Assembly: GCF_030499515.1 (NCBI RefSeq)
Contig: NZ_JASTWJ010000001.1
Span: 8,474,001 to 8,538,000, forward strand
DNA: 64,000 nucleotides
Direction of reading: 5' to 3'
Source: Streptomyces sp. DT2A-34
GTDB taxonomy: Bacteria; Actinomycetota; Actinomycetes; Streptomycetales; Streptomycetaceae
This document shows, piece after piece, positions 1 through 11,991 of the stretch. The position numbers were made by a program, and so were the translations under genes. A model generated the notes under the pieces. The model ran no database searches. It saw only the letters and a list, made by a program, of their open reading frames with translations, and was not told the origin of the DNA. The number at the start of each line of letters is the position of its first letter. Position 1 is the first letter of the stretch.

Positions 1-2286
<2,286 letters not shown>

Positions 2287-3219
2287 ATGAAGCTTGTCTT
2301 CGCCGGTACCCCCGAGGTCGCCGTTCCCGCTCTGGACGCTCTGATCGCCTCCGGGCGGCACGAGGTGGCCGCCGTCGTCACGCGGCCCGACGCGCCGGCC
2401 GGGCGCGGGCGCAGGCTGGTGGCGAGCCCGGTGGCCGAGCGGGCCGCGGATGCCGGTATCGAGGTGCTCAAGCCCGCCAAGCCGCGCGACCCCGAGTTCC
2501 TGGAGCGGCTCAGGGAGATCGCCCCCGACTGCTGTCCCGTCGTCGCCTACGGCGCCCTGCTGCCGCGCGTCGCCCTCGACATCCCGGCCCACGGCTGGGT
2601 CAACCTGCACTTCTCGCTGCTGCCCGCCTGGCGTGGGGCCGCTCCCGTGCAGCACGCCATCATGGCGGGCGACGAGATCACCGGCGCCTCCACCTTCCTC
2701 ATCGAGGAAGGGCTCGACTCCGGGCCCGTCTACGGCACCGTCACTGAGGAGGTCCGGGCCACCGACACCAGCGGCGACCTGCTGACCCGCCTTGCCTTCG
2801 CGGGCGCCGGGCTGCTCGCCGCGACCATGGACGGGATCGAGGACGGCACGCTGAAGGCCGTACCGCAGCCGTCCGAGGGGATCACCCTCGCACCCAAGGT
2901 CAATGTCGAGGACGCCCACATCGACTGGACCGCTCCCTCCCTGCGCGTCGACCGTGTCGTGCGCGGGTGCACCCCTGCCCCCGGTGCCTGGACCGTCTTC
3001 CGCGGCGAGCGGCTCAAGCTCATCCAGGTGCAGCCGGTGCCCGGGCGGGACGATCTCGCCCCCGGGGCGCTGTCCGTCGGGAAGAACAATGTGTACGTCG
3101 GGACCGGGTCGTACGCCGTCGAGTTGCTGTGGGTGCAGGCTCAGGGCAAGAAGCCGATGCGGGCCGCGGACTGGGCGCGGGGCGTGCGGATCGGGGACGG
3201 GGAGAGCCTCGGCGCCTGA
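2287..3219 (+). CDS. fmt: Methionyl-tRNA formyltransferase
   Basis: Formylates initiator Met-tRNA with 10-formyl-tetrahydrofolate in the cytoplasm. 310 residues, usual family length. Catalytic Asn106, His108 and Asp144 are at the same numbers as in the E. coli enzyme, with the SLLPAWRG motif following and EEGLDSGP around Asp144; the C-terminal tRNA-binding OB domain follows from about residue 205. Start ATG at 2287 has GAGAGG upstream and begins the conserved [10 protein letters not shown]; an in-frame start 42 bp earlier is less likely. A short tandem repeat begins at its stop codon, and rsmB follows 142 bp downstream. Confidence 0.97.
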   Translation: MKLVFAGTPEVAVPALDALIASGRHEVAAVVTRPDAPAGRGRRLVASPVAERAADAGIEVLKPAKPRDPEFLERLREIAPDCCPVVAYGALLPRVALDIPAHGWVNLHFSLLPAWRGAAPVQHAIMAGDEITGASTFLIEEGLDSGPVYGTVTEEVRATDTSGDLLTRLAFAGAGLLAATMDGIEDGTLKAVPQPSEGITLAPKVNVEDAHIDWTAPSLRVDRVVRGCTPAPGAWTVFRGERLKLIQVQPVPGRDDLAPGALSVGKNNVYVGTGSYAVELLWVQAQGKKPMRAADWARGVRIGDGESLGA

Positions 3220-3267
3220 CCGATGGGGTCTGACCGGCGGGGTCTGAGCGGCGGGGTTTGACCGGCG
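3215..3267 (+). repeat. 14-bp tandem repeat overlapping the fmt stop
   Basis: Four consecutive degenerate 14-bp units (CCTGACCGATGGGG, TCTGACCGGCGGGG, TCTGAGCGGCGGGG, then a partial TTTGACCGGCG). The first contains the fmt stop codon. Probably replication slippage; no function implied. Confidence 0.7.
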
Positions 3268-3361
3268 TGATGGCCTCGGGGCGTAACCAGCCGTACGGCG
3301 TGCAAGCGGTGCGACGTAGGCTGGTCGTACATCTCATCCAGCAATCCGGAGCACCTTTTTC

Positions 3362-4798
3362 GTGAGCGACACCTCCCGTCGGCCCCGCAAACCCGGCAAG
3401 CCCTACCGACGGCCCAAGAAGGACCCCGTCCGCGTCCTCGCCTTCGAGGCGCTGCGTGCCGTGGACGAGCGGGACGCGTACGCCAACCTCGTGCTGCCGC
3501 CGCTGCTGCGGAAGGCGCGGGAGAAGGGCGACTTCGACGGGCGGGACGCCGCGCTCGCCACCGAGCTCGTGTACGGGACGCTGCGGTGGCAGGGGACGTA
3601 CGACGCCGTCATCTCCGCTTGCGTGGATCGGCCGCTGCGTGAGGTCGATCCGCCGGTGCTCGATGTGCTGAGCCTGGGTGTGCACCAGCTGCTGGGGACG
3701 CGGATTCCGCCGCATGCCGCCGTTTCCGCGTCTGTGGAGCTCGCGCGAGTCGTGCTGGGGGACGGGCGGGCCAAGTTCGTCAACGCCGTGCTGAGGAAAG
3801 TCACGCAGCACGATCTCGACGGGTGGATCCAGCGGGTCGCACCGCCCTACGACGAGGATCCCGAGGACCACCTCTCCGTCGTGCACTCGCACCCCCGGTG
3901 GGTCGTCTCGGCGCTGTGGGACTCGCTCGGTGGCGGGCGGGCCGGGATCGAGCGGTTGCTGCAGGCCGACAACGAGCGGCCCGAGGTGACGCTGGTCGCG
4001 CGGCCGGGGCGGGCGACGACCGCGGAACTGCTCGGCGAGGAGGCCGCCGTGCCGGGGCGTTGGTCGCCGTATGCCGTGCGGCTGGCCGAGGGTGGCGAGC
4101 CCGGGGCGATCGAGGCCGTACGGGAAGGGCGTGCGGGGGTGCAGGACGAGGGGAGTCAGCTGGTTGCGCTCGCCCTTGCCAACGCGCCACTGGAGGGGGC
4201 CGACAAGAAGTGGCTCGACGGGTGTGCCGGGCCCGGTGGCAAGGCGGCGCTGCTCGGGGCGTTGGCCGCCGAGCGGGGGGCCATGCTGCTCGCCTCCGAG
4301 AAGCAGCCGCATCGGGCGGGGCTCGTGTCCAAGGCTCTGGAGGGCAATCCGGGGCCGTATCAGGTGATCGCTGCGGATGGGACGCGGCCGCCGTGGCGGG
4401 CCGGGAGTTTTGACCGGGTGCTGATGGATGTTCCGTGCACCGGGCTGGGGGCCCTGCGGCGGCGGCCGGAGGCGCGGTGGCGGCGGCGGCCGGAGGACCT
4501 GGAGGGGTTTGCGCCTCTGCAGCGGGGTCTGTTGCAGGTCGCTCTTGATTCTGTGCGGGTGGGTGGGGTGGTCGGGTACGCCACGTGTTCGCCGCATCTT
4601 GCCGAGACGCGGGCGGTTGTCGATGACGTGTTGAAGCAGCGGGCCGATGGGGAGCTGATCGATGCTCGGGGGCTGTTCCCCGGGGTGCCGGAGTTGGGGG
4701 AGGGGCCCGATGTGCAGTTGTGGCCTCATCTGCATGGGACGGATGCGATGTATTTGGCGCTGATTCGGAAGGTGGGGGAGGCGGGCCAGGAGGGCTGA
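3362..4798 (+). CDS. rsmB: 16S rRNA (cytosine-967-C5) methyltransferase
   Basis: SAM-dependent m5C967 methyltransferase of 16S rRNA (Fmu/Sun family), 478 residues. N-terminal NusB-like RNA-binding domain (about residues 25-155), then a Rossmann methyltransferase domain. SAM motif GCAGPGGKA at about 287-295; the two cysteines of the family mechanism are in DVPCTG (Cys359) and TCSP (Cys409). Start GTG at 3362; an N-terminal Lys/Arg/Pro-rich tail of about 20 residues is typical of actinobacterial members. A TAGGCT box at 3317-3322 suggests its own promoter with a leader of about 35 nt, so it need not depend on fmt transcription. Confidence 0.95.
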   Translation: MSDTSRRPRKPGKPYRRPKKDPVRVLAFEALRAVDERDAYANLVLPPLLRKAREKGDFDGRDAALATELVYGTLRWQGTYDAVISACVDRPLREVDPPVLDVLSLGVHQLLGTRIPPHAAVSASVELARVVLGDGRAKFVNAVLRKVTQHDLDGWIQRVAPPYDEDPEDHLSVVHSHPRWVVSALWDSLGGGRAGIERLLQADNERPEVTLVARPGRATTAELLGEEAAVPGRWSPYAVRLAEGGEPGAIEAVREGRAGVQDEGSQLVALALANAPLEGADKKWLDGCAGPGGKAALLGALAAERGAMLLASEKQPHRAGLVSKALEGNPGPYQVIAADGTRPPWRAGSFDRVLMDVPCTGLGALRRRPEARWRRRPEDLEGFAPLQRGLLQVALDSVRVGGVVGYATCSPHLAETRAVVDDVLKQRADGELIDARGLFPGVPELGEGPDVQLWPHLHGTDAMYLALIRKVGEAGQEG

Positions 4799-4899
4799 GG
4801 CGGGGTGTACGGCGCGGCGTCGGTTGTTCGTCGGCCGGTGTCGGTGCGGGCCGTGGATGTTTCCTCGCCGATGTTTCCTCGCCCCCGCCGCCCATACCC

Positions 4900-5030
4900 G
4901 TCCCATCCCCAGGGGCGCTGCCCCTTCGACCCCGCCAGGTGCTCCGCCCCTGGACCCCCCTGGGGCTGCCGCCCCAGACCCCGCTTCGGCCCTGAAGGGG
5001 CCTCGTCCTCAAACGCCGGACGGGCTGGGT
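4900..5030. repeat. Common streptomycete intergenic repeat with terminator hairpin
   Basis: Stretch of G/C-run sequence of a kind seen dispersed between genes in many Streptomyces genomes. It includes the perfect hairpin CTGGGGC-TGCC-GCCCCAG (4960-4977) and the tail around 5003-5030. It lies between convergent rsmB and the MMPL gene and supplies the last codons and the stop of the MMPL gene (stop at 5009-5011). Likely acts as a bidirectional terminator. The claim of genome-wide dispersal is from memory. Confidence 0.55.
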
Positions 5031-7228
5031 GGTGTCGGCCGGTGCTGGGGAGGGGCACCGTCATCAGGCTCCCCGGCCCCGTCCTCCCGCGCCAGCCGAT
5101 GCGGCCACCACACCCTCGGGCCCGCGTCCAGGAACAGGGCCGTCACCAGGACCGAGCGCACGATGAACGTGTCCAGAAGGACCCCTAGTGCGACCGCGAA
5201 GCCGATTTCGGCGAAGGCGACCATGGGGAGGGTGCCCAGGGCGGCGAAGGTGCCGGCGAGGACCAGGCCGGCCGAGGTGATGACGGCGCCGGTGGCGGCG
5301 AGGCCGGTGACGACGCCGGGGCGGGTGCCCTGGTGGGTGGCCTCCTCGCGGATGCGGGTCGTGAGGAAGATGTTGTAGTCGATGCCCAGCGCCACGAGGA
5401 AGACGAAGACGAACAGCGGGAAGTCGGTCGACTCGCCGGCGTAGTCGAAGAGGTGGCGGAAGGCCAGGGCGCTGATGCCCAGCGCGGCGGCGAACGACAG
5501 GATCACCGTGCCGATCAGCAGGAGTGGGGCGATCAGTGCGCGGAGCAGGGCGCAGAGGATCAGCAGGACCACAAGCAGGACCAGCGGGATGATCAGTATG
5601 TTGTCGTGGGTTGTTGCCTTGTCCATGTCCAGCAGGGCTGCCGTGCCGCCGCCCGCCTGAGCGTCCGCGTCCGGCACGGCGTGGACGGCGTCGCGGACCC
5701 GGTCGACGGTCTGTTTCGCGGCCTCGCTGTCGGCGGGGGCCGTCATCGTCGCCTCGAAGAGCACCTTGCCGTCGTACGACGGTTTCGTGCCCGGCGGCAG
5801 GCCCAGCGAGTCGGGGACGACGCCTCGTGTCTCGGCGACCGCGCGGCCCACCTGTACGGCCTGTGCCTGGTTGCTGACGATGACCAGCGGGTCGCCGCTG
5901 CCGGCCGGGAAGTACCGTGCGGAGACCTCCTGGCCGGTGATCGAGTCCGGCTTGTCGGTGAACGCGTCGGCGTTGCTCAGCCCCTCGGCGCGCAGTTGGA
6001 TCAGGCCGAGGGAGCAGATCGCCAGGGCGATGGCCGTGACGGCCCAGACCATGCGCGGGCGGTGGGTGATACGGCGGCCCATGCGGGCCCAGACGCCACG
6101 CTTGTCCGGGTTCTCCGTACCCAGGTGCGGGATCACCGGCCAGAAGATCCAGCGGCCGGATACGACGAGGAGAACGGGGAACAGGGTCAGCATGGCCAGG
6201 AGGCCTACCGCCACGCCGATCGCGGCTACCGGGCCGAGGCCGCTCGTCGAGTTCATCTCCGCCGCCAGCAGCACCAGCATGCTCAGGACGACGGTCGCGC
6301 CCGAGGCGATCACCGCAGGGCCCGCGCGGTGCAGGGCCAGGGCCATCGCCTCGTGGCGGTCCTCGTGGCGGCGCAGTTCCTCCCGGTAGCGGGCCACGAG
6401 GAGGAGGGCGTAGTCCGTGCCTGCTCCGAAGACCAGGACCGTGAGGATGCCCGCGCTCTGGCCGTTGACCGTCAGGCCCCCGTGTTCCGCCAGGAGGTAG
6501 ATGAAGGCCTGCGCTGTGAACAGGGCGACGATCACGGCGATGAGGGGGACCAGGAGCAGGGTCGGGCTGCGGTAGGTCAGCAGGAGCATGACGATGACTA
6601 CCGTCATCGCCGACAGCAGCAGCGTGGAGTCGATGCCCTCGAAGGCCTCCGCGAAGTCCGCGGACGTGCCGCCCGGGCCCGTGATGTGCACGGCCAGTGC
6701 GCCGCCGCCCTCGCCGACGACGTCCCGGATGGAGTCGACGGCGGGCGCGATGCGCTCCCAGCCCTGCTCGTCCATGGTGATCGGGACCTGGACCCGGGCC
6801 GCGCGCGGGTCCGCCTCGCGGTCGAAGACCGGCCCCCGGGTCTCGGCGCCCCGTATGCCGTGGTCGGTCAGCCGCTTGAGCTCGGCCACGTCCTCGGTGA
6901 TCGCCGACCGGTCCGGTGCCGTCAGGCCGCTGTCGCGGGCGTAGATGACGACCGCGGGGATCTGCTCGGGCCTGAAGTTCTCTGAGATTTCCAGGACTTG
7001 AGTGGATTCCGCCGACCCCGGCAGCCAGGAGGCCGCGTCGTTGTCCTGCGCGTCGGTCAGCTTCTGGGCGAACGGCGCCGTCAGGAACAGCACCGCCAGC
7101 CACAGGACGAGCACCATCCACTTGGCGCGTCGGCCGCAGACCAGATGCGCGATGCCCCGCCGGCCCGACCGTGACTGCCGCCTCTCCTGGTTCTCCGGGT
7201 TCTCCGGGTTCCCCTGGATCCCTGTCAT
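5009..7228 (-). CDS. MMPL/RND-family membrane transporter
   Basis: 739-residue RND-superfamily (MMPL) protein, probably a proton-driven exporter of a lipid or hydrophobic metabolite. One N-terminal membrane segment (about residues 36-55), an external domain, five clustered segments in the middle, a second external loop and a second cluster of segments: the duplicated 6+6 layout of the family. The start ATG at 7228 is preceded by GGGGGTGG; a longer in-frame start at 7348 would overlap the rpe promoter and lacks support. The extreme C-terminus (PPSPSGV) is encoded by the intergenic repeat. Divergent from rpe. Substrate not inferable. Confidence 0.9.
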   Translation of the reverse strand: MTGIQGNPENPENQERRQSRSGRRGIAHLVCGRRAKWMVLVLWLAVLFLTAPFAQKLTDAQDNDAASWLPGSAESTQVLEISENFRPEQIPAVVIYARDSGLTAPDRSAITEDVAELKRLTDHGIRGAETRGPVFDREADPRAARVQVPITMDEQGWERIAPAVDSIRDVVGEGGGALAVHITGPGGTSADFAEAFEGIDSTLLLSAMTVVIVMLLLTYRSPTLLLVPLIAVIVALFTAQAFIYLLAEHGGLTVNGQSAGILTVLVFGAGTDYALLLVARYREELRRHEDRHEAMALALHRAGPAVIASGATVVLSMLVLLAAEMNSTSGLGPVAAIGVAVGLLAMLTLFPVLLVVSGRWIFWPVIPHLGTENPDKRGVWARMGRRITHRPRMVWAVTAIALAICSLGLIQLRAEGLSNADAFTDKPDSITGQEVSARYFPAGSGDPLVIVSNQAQAVQVGRAVAETRGVVPDSLGLPPGTKPSYDGKVLFEATMTAPADSEAAKQTVDRVRDAVHAVPDADAQAGGGTAALLDMDKATTHDNILIIPLVLLVVLLILCALLRALIAPLLLIGTVILSFAAALGISALAFRHLFDYAGESTDFPLFVFVFLVALGIDYNIFLTTRIREEATHQGTRPGVVTGLAATGAVITSAGLVLAGTFAALGTLPMVAFAEIGFAVALGVLLDTFIVRSVLVTALFLDAGPRVWWPHRLAREDGAGEPDDGAPPQHRPTPPSPSGV

Positions 7229-7362
7229 GGCCACCCCCGCAGCCGTATGCGGAGCCGGCCGGCCGCCCGGCACGGCGCGCGCGAACCGGACACAACATCC
7301 GATGAACGTCTCAGGTCTGTACCGGCGCGAACATTCGTGCTCCGGCATGGCAGTCTTGGGTC

Positions 7363-8049
7363 ATGGCCCCGCAGATCAACCCCAGCATCCTGTCCGCCGA
7401 CTTCGCCCGCCTCGCGGACGAGGCCAAGGCGGTCGAGGGAGCCGACTGGCTCCACGTAGACGTCATGGACAACCATTTCGTCCCGAACCTCACGCTCGGC
7501 GTGCCGGTCGTAGAGTCGCTGGCCCGTGCGACGGACACTCCGCTGGACTGCCATCTGATGATCGAGGCCCCCGATCGGTGGGCGCCCCAGTACGTGGAAG
7601 CGGGGGCCTCTTCCGTCACCTTCCACGTCGAGGCCGCCGCGGCACCCGTGCGGCTGGCCCGGGAGATCCGGGCCAAGGGCGCGCGTGCCTCCATGGCGCT
7701 CAAGCCGGCGACGCCCATCGAGCCGTACGAGGATCTGCTCCCCGAGCTCGACATGCTGCTGATCATGACGGTCGAGCCGGGCTTCGGTGGTCAGGCGTTT
7801 CTCGACATCATGCTTCCGAAGATCCGCCGCACCCGCGAGTTGATCAGCAAGCACGGCCTTCAGCTGTGGCTCCAGGTGGACGGCGGGGTCTCCGCCTCGA
7901 CCATCGAGCGGTGCGCCGAGGCGGGTGCCGATGTGTTCGTCGCCGGGTCGGCGGTGTACGGGGCCGAGGACCCCGCCGAGGCGGTCCGTGCGTTGCGCGC
8001 TCAGGCGGATGCGGTCACGAAGACCGCAGCCTGGGCATGCGACCACTGA
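7363..8049 (+). CDS. rpe: Ribulose-phosphate 3-epimerase
   Basis: Interconverts ribulose 5-phosphate and xylulose 5-phosphate in the pentose phosphate pathway. 228 residues, a single TIM barrel. Family motifs: NPSILSAD (Ser8), HVDVMDNHF with metal ligands His31 and Asp33, CHLMI, the phosphate-covering loop [10 protein letters not shown], and DGGV. Start ATG at 7363. It shares an intergenic region of 134 bp with the divergent MMPL gene. The SorC-type regulator follows 78 bp downstream, an arrangement that may link the regulator to sugar phosphate sensing. Confidence 0.97.
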   Translation: MAPQINPSILSADFARLADEAKAVEGADWLHVDVMDNHFVPNLTLGVPVVESLARATDTPLDCHLMIEAPDRWAPQYVEAGASSVTFHVEAAAAPVRLAREIRAKGARASMALKPATPIEPYEDLLPELDMLLIMTVEPGFGGQAFLDIMLPKIRRTRELISKHGLQLWLQVDGGVSASTIERCAEAGADVFVAGSAVYGAEDPAEAVRALRAQADAVTKTAAWACDH

Positions 8050-8127
8050 GCCAAGGGAACGTGAACGGCCGCCATCAGGGCGGATCAAGAGCGCCGGATC
8101 TGCAAGGATGAACGGCGAATCCAGAGT

Positions 8128-9171
8128 GTGAACAGCAGTGAGGAGATCGCCGTGTCGGGTATGTCGGCGGGCCGGTCAGCCATGCGGATGGGACCCGCTG
8201 AGCTGGTGCAGGCGGCGGCCATGGCCCGCCGCTTCTACCTCGAGGGCAAGTCCAAGATCCAGATCGCGGAGGAGTTCGGCGTCAGCCGCTTCAAGGTGGC
8301 CCGGGTCCTGGAGACCGCTCTCGAACGGGATCTGGTGCGTATCGAGATCCGTGTGCCGGCCGAGCTGGACGCGGAGCGCTCCGACGCGCTGCGCGCCCGC
8401 TACGGCCTCAGGCATGCCGTCGTGGTCGAGTCCCCGGCCGAGGCCGAGGAATCGCCCGACCCGGAGAACCTGGGGGAAGTGGCCGCCGACCTGCTCGGCG
8501 AACTGGTGAACGAGGGGGATGTGCTGGGTCTGGCCTGGGGCCGGTCCACGATCCACATGGCGGCCGCCCTCGACCGGCTGCCGCCCTGCACGGTGGTGCA
8601 GCTGACCGGTGTGTACGACGCCGGGACCGCCGAGCGCGGTTCGGTCGAGGCGGTACGCCGCGCCGCCCAGGTGTCGGGCGGCGACGCGCACCCCATCTAC
8701 GCGCCGATGCTGCTGCCGGACGCGGCCACCGCGGTGGCGCTGCGCCACCAGACCGGGATCGCCCGGGCCTTCGAGTACTTCGACAAGGTCACGGTCGCCT
8801 GCGTCTCCATCGGCTCCTGGGAGCCCGGCATCTCGACGGTGCACGACATGCTCAGCGACGAGGAGCGGGCGCACTACGCCTCCCTCGGCGTCGCCGCCGA
8901 GATGTCCGCGCACCTCTTCGACGCCGAGGGGCGCCGGGTCGGACGGGACCTGGGGGAGCGGTGCATCACGGTCAAGGCCGACCAGCTCCGCCGTATCCCC
9001 GAGGTCGTCGCGATCGCGGGCGGGCAGCGCAAGGCGGCCGCGATCGACGCGGTGCTGCGGTCGGGACTCGTCACCAGCCTGGTGACGGACACGGCGGCGG
9101 CGGACGTGCTGATGGCGGCGGGGCAGACGCCGAAGCCCGCGCTCAACAGGGCGGACCCGGACGGACACTGA
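8128..9171 (+). CDS. SorC/DeoR-type sugar-binding transcriptional regulator
   Basis: 347 residues: an N-terminal HTH (about residues 30-75, QIAEEFGVSRFKVARVL) and a C-terminal SorC-like sugar-phosphate-binding domain (about 85-340) with conserved patches LGLAWGRST and QLTGVYDAG. Such proteins are tetrameric regulators whose effector is usually a phosphorylated sugar. GTG start at 8128 gives the full N-terminus; ATGs at 8161 and 8182 are alternatives. No target gene is evident except possibly the neighbouring rpe. A hairpin terminator follows at 9194. Confidence 0.9.
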   Translation: MNSSEEIAVSGMSAGRSAMRMGPAELVQAAAMARRFYLEGKSKIQIAEEFGVSRFKVARVLETALERDLVRIEIRVPAELDAERSDALRARYGLRHAVVVESPAEAEESPDPENLGEVAADLLGELVNEGDVLGLAWGRSTIHMAAALDRLPPCTVVQLTGVYDAGTAERGSVEAVRRAAQVSGGDAHPIYAPMLLPDAATAVALRHQTGIARAFEYFDKVTVACVSIGSWEPGISTVHDMLSDEERAHYASLGVAAEMSAHLFDAEGRRVGRDLGERCITVKADQLRRIPEVVAIAGGQRKAAAIDAVLRSGLVTSLVTDTAAADVLMAAGQTPKPALNRADPDGH

Positions 9172-9193
9172 CGGGGCGTCAGGAAAGAAGAGG

Positions 9194-9218
9194 GGGGCGG
9201 TCCGTCCGGGGCCGCCCC
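9194..9218 (+). terminator. Hairpin terminator after the SorC-type gene
   Basis: GGGGCGG (9194-9200) pairs with CCGCCCC (9212-9218), followed by TTCGTT, 23 bp after the stop codon. Confidence 0.65.
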
Positions 9219-9221
9219 TTC

Positions 9222-9260
9222 GTTCATCGATGATGTTCATCGACGATGTTCGTCGACGAT
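9222..9260 (+). repeat. Three 13-bp tandem repeats before the barstar-like gene
   Basis: GTTCATCGATGAT, GTTCATCGACGAT and GTTCGTCGACGAT in direct succession. Each unit is itself partly palindromic (ATCGAT, TCGACGA). They lie just upstream of, or in, the 5' end of the barstar-like gene and could be regulatory or simple slippage. Confidence 0.75.
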
Positions 9261-9284
9261 CACTACGACCTTGGCGGTACTGAG

Positions 9285-9599
9285 ATGACGCAGCTCGTGG
9301 TCACGCTGGACCTCGACGGGGTCACGGACAAGGCGGGCCTGATGGACCGCTGCGCCCGCGCCCTGGACCTGCCCGACTGGTTCGGCCGCAACTGGGACGC
9401 CCTCGCCGACTCCCTGCGCGACCACACCGTATGGCCCGAGGGCGCCGTCGAGCAGGGGCTGCTGATCGTCGTACGGAACTGGCGGCCCTACGCGAAGGCG
9501 CGGCCCGACGAGTGGGAGACCGCTCAGGAGGTCTTCTCCGAAGCGGTGGACCGCACGCCGGCACTCTCCGTGACGGTCGCTCTCGGAGGATCCTCCTAA
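9285..9599 (+). CDS. Barstar-family protein (ribonuclease inhibitor fold)
   Basis: 104 residues from ATG 9285 (MTQLVVTLDLDGV). The segment LPDWFGRNWDALADSL matches the barstar core (helix carrying the YGxNxDALxD pattern), and the rest fits the small alpha/beta fold. Known barstars bind and inhibit the secreted RNase barnase; related proteins without a linked RNase are common in actinobacteria, and no ribonuclease gene is seen next to this one. An in-frame ATG at 9246 would begin inside the 13-bp repeats; neither start has a strong ribosome site. Cytoplasmic. Confidence 0.85.
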   Translation: MTQLVVTLDLDGVTDKAGLMDRCARALDLPDWFGRNWDALADSLRDHTVWPEGAVEQGLLIVVRNWRPYAKARPDEWETAQEVFSEAVDRTPALSVTVALGGSS

Positions 9600-9688
9600 G
9601 GCCCCTCTGACCTGCTTGGATGATGCGACCGTGCATCACGTTCCGGTCAGCATGGGACAATGAGGTACGTGCTCTTCCCCCTGGCTGA

Positions 9689-11173
<1,485 letters not shown>

Positions 11174-11192
11174 TGCCCCAACGCCCTTTCGT

Positions 11193-11234
11193 ACGGCCCC
11201 CGTTGACCTGTCCGCCGGGAAAATCGGGGGCCGT
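11193..11234 (+). terminator. Terminator after guaB1
   Basis: ACGGCCCCCG (11193-11202) and CGGGGGCCGT (11225-11234) form a perfect 10-bp stem, followed by TTCGT, 19 bp after the guaB1 stop. Confidence 0.8.
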
Positions 11235-11263
11235 TTCGTATGCCCGGGCCCTAGGGTCGGTGC

Positions 11264-11758
11264 ATGGAGATCGCCGCCTGCCGGGCCGAGGACATCGAGG
11301 TGCTGGATCGCGTCATGCCGTCGCGCAGCGTCGACGGCAACCATGCTGCCCGCTTCGCACGGCAGGAGGCCGGGGGCAGCACTTATCTGATCCCGTGGCT
11401 GGACGGCAGGCCCGTGGGCCACGCGCAGGTGCGCTGGACCGGGTGCGCGGCGCCGGAGGTGCGGGCCGCGCAGCCGGGCTGCCCGGAGATCAACGGCCTC
11501 TTCGCCTGGCCCGAGTCGCTCCGCTCCCAGGGCATCGGCACCGCTGTGGTGAGCGCTGCCGAGCGGCTGGCGCGGGAGCGCGGCGTCGGCGTCATGGGCC
11601 TCGGCGTCGGCGACGACAACCCGCGCGCGGCGGCGCTCTACGCACGGCTCGGGTACCTGCCCACGGTGGCCTACGTCGACCGCTGGGCCCACCTCGACGA
11701 CCACGGTGTACAGCATGAGCAGGCCGACGCCTGCGTGTTCCTGGTGAAGGCCCTCTGA
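11264..11758 (+). CDS. GNAT-family N-acetyltransferase
   Basis: 164 residues with a GNAT fold. The acetyl-CoA pyrophosphate loop is represented by RSQGIGTAV at about residues 87-95, and NPRAAALYARLGY near 126-138 is the usual last helix and strand. Substrate unknown. A TAGGGT -10 box at 11252-11257 is only 6 bp before the ATG at 11264, so the mRNA is probably leaderless. Located between guaB1 and the permease, in the same orientation but separated from guaB1 by a terminator. Confidence 0.85.
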   Translation: MEIAACRAEDIEVLDRVMPSRSVDGNHAARFARQEAGGSTYLIPWLDGRPVGHAQVRWTGCAAPEVRAAQPGCPEINGLFAWPESLRSQGIGTAVVSAAERLARERGVGVMGLGVGDDNPRAAALYARLGYLPTVAYVDRWAHLDDHGVQHEQADACVFLVKAL

Positions 11759-11764
11759 GAGCCC

Positions 11765-11884
11765 TCGCGCAACGGTCGAAAGCCATCGCGCAACGAACAC
11801 CCACCCAACCCCCAGGAACGCAATGATCTTGCGGGCATGCGCAAGGTTGCTGCATTACAACGGCAACGCCGCTCCTCATAGGCT
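11765..11884 (+). promoter_or_regulatory. Promoter region of the permease with repeated GCGCAACG boxes
   Basis: TCGCGCAACG occurs at 11765-11774 and again at 11786-11795, exactly 21 bp (two turns) apart. Further on are AACGCAAT (11818-11825), the palindrome TTGCG-N6-CGCAA (11829-11844) and GTTGC...GCAAC. A candidate promoter is TTACAA (11855-11860), 18 bp, TAGGCT (11879-11884). The same GCGCAACG word recurs upstream of the amidase gene at 16482-16542. The regulator is inferred to be the Lrp/AsnC protein encoded just after the permease. Confidence 0.5.
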
Positions 11885-11991
11885 GTCGCCTCGTACGTGG
11901 CGTGGCAGGGACCCCGCTCGGTGGGTTCCTGCTGTCGCAGGGTGCCGCCGGTCCCCGCCGCCCTGAGAGGCAGCGACGAAGGAGTCAGCGC

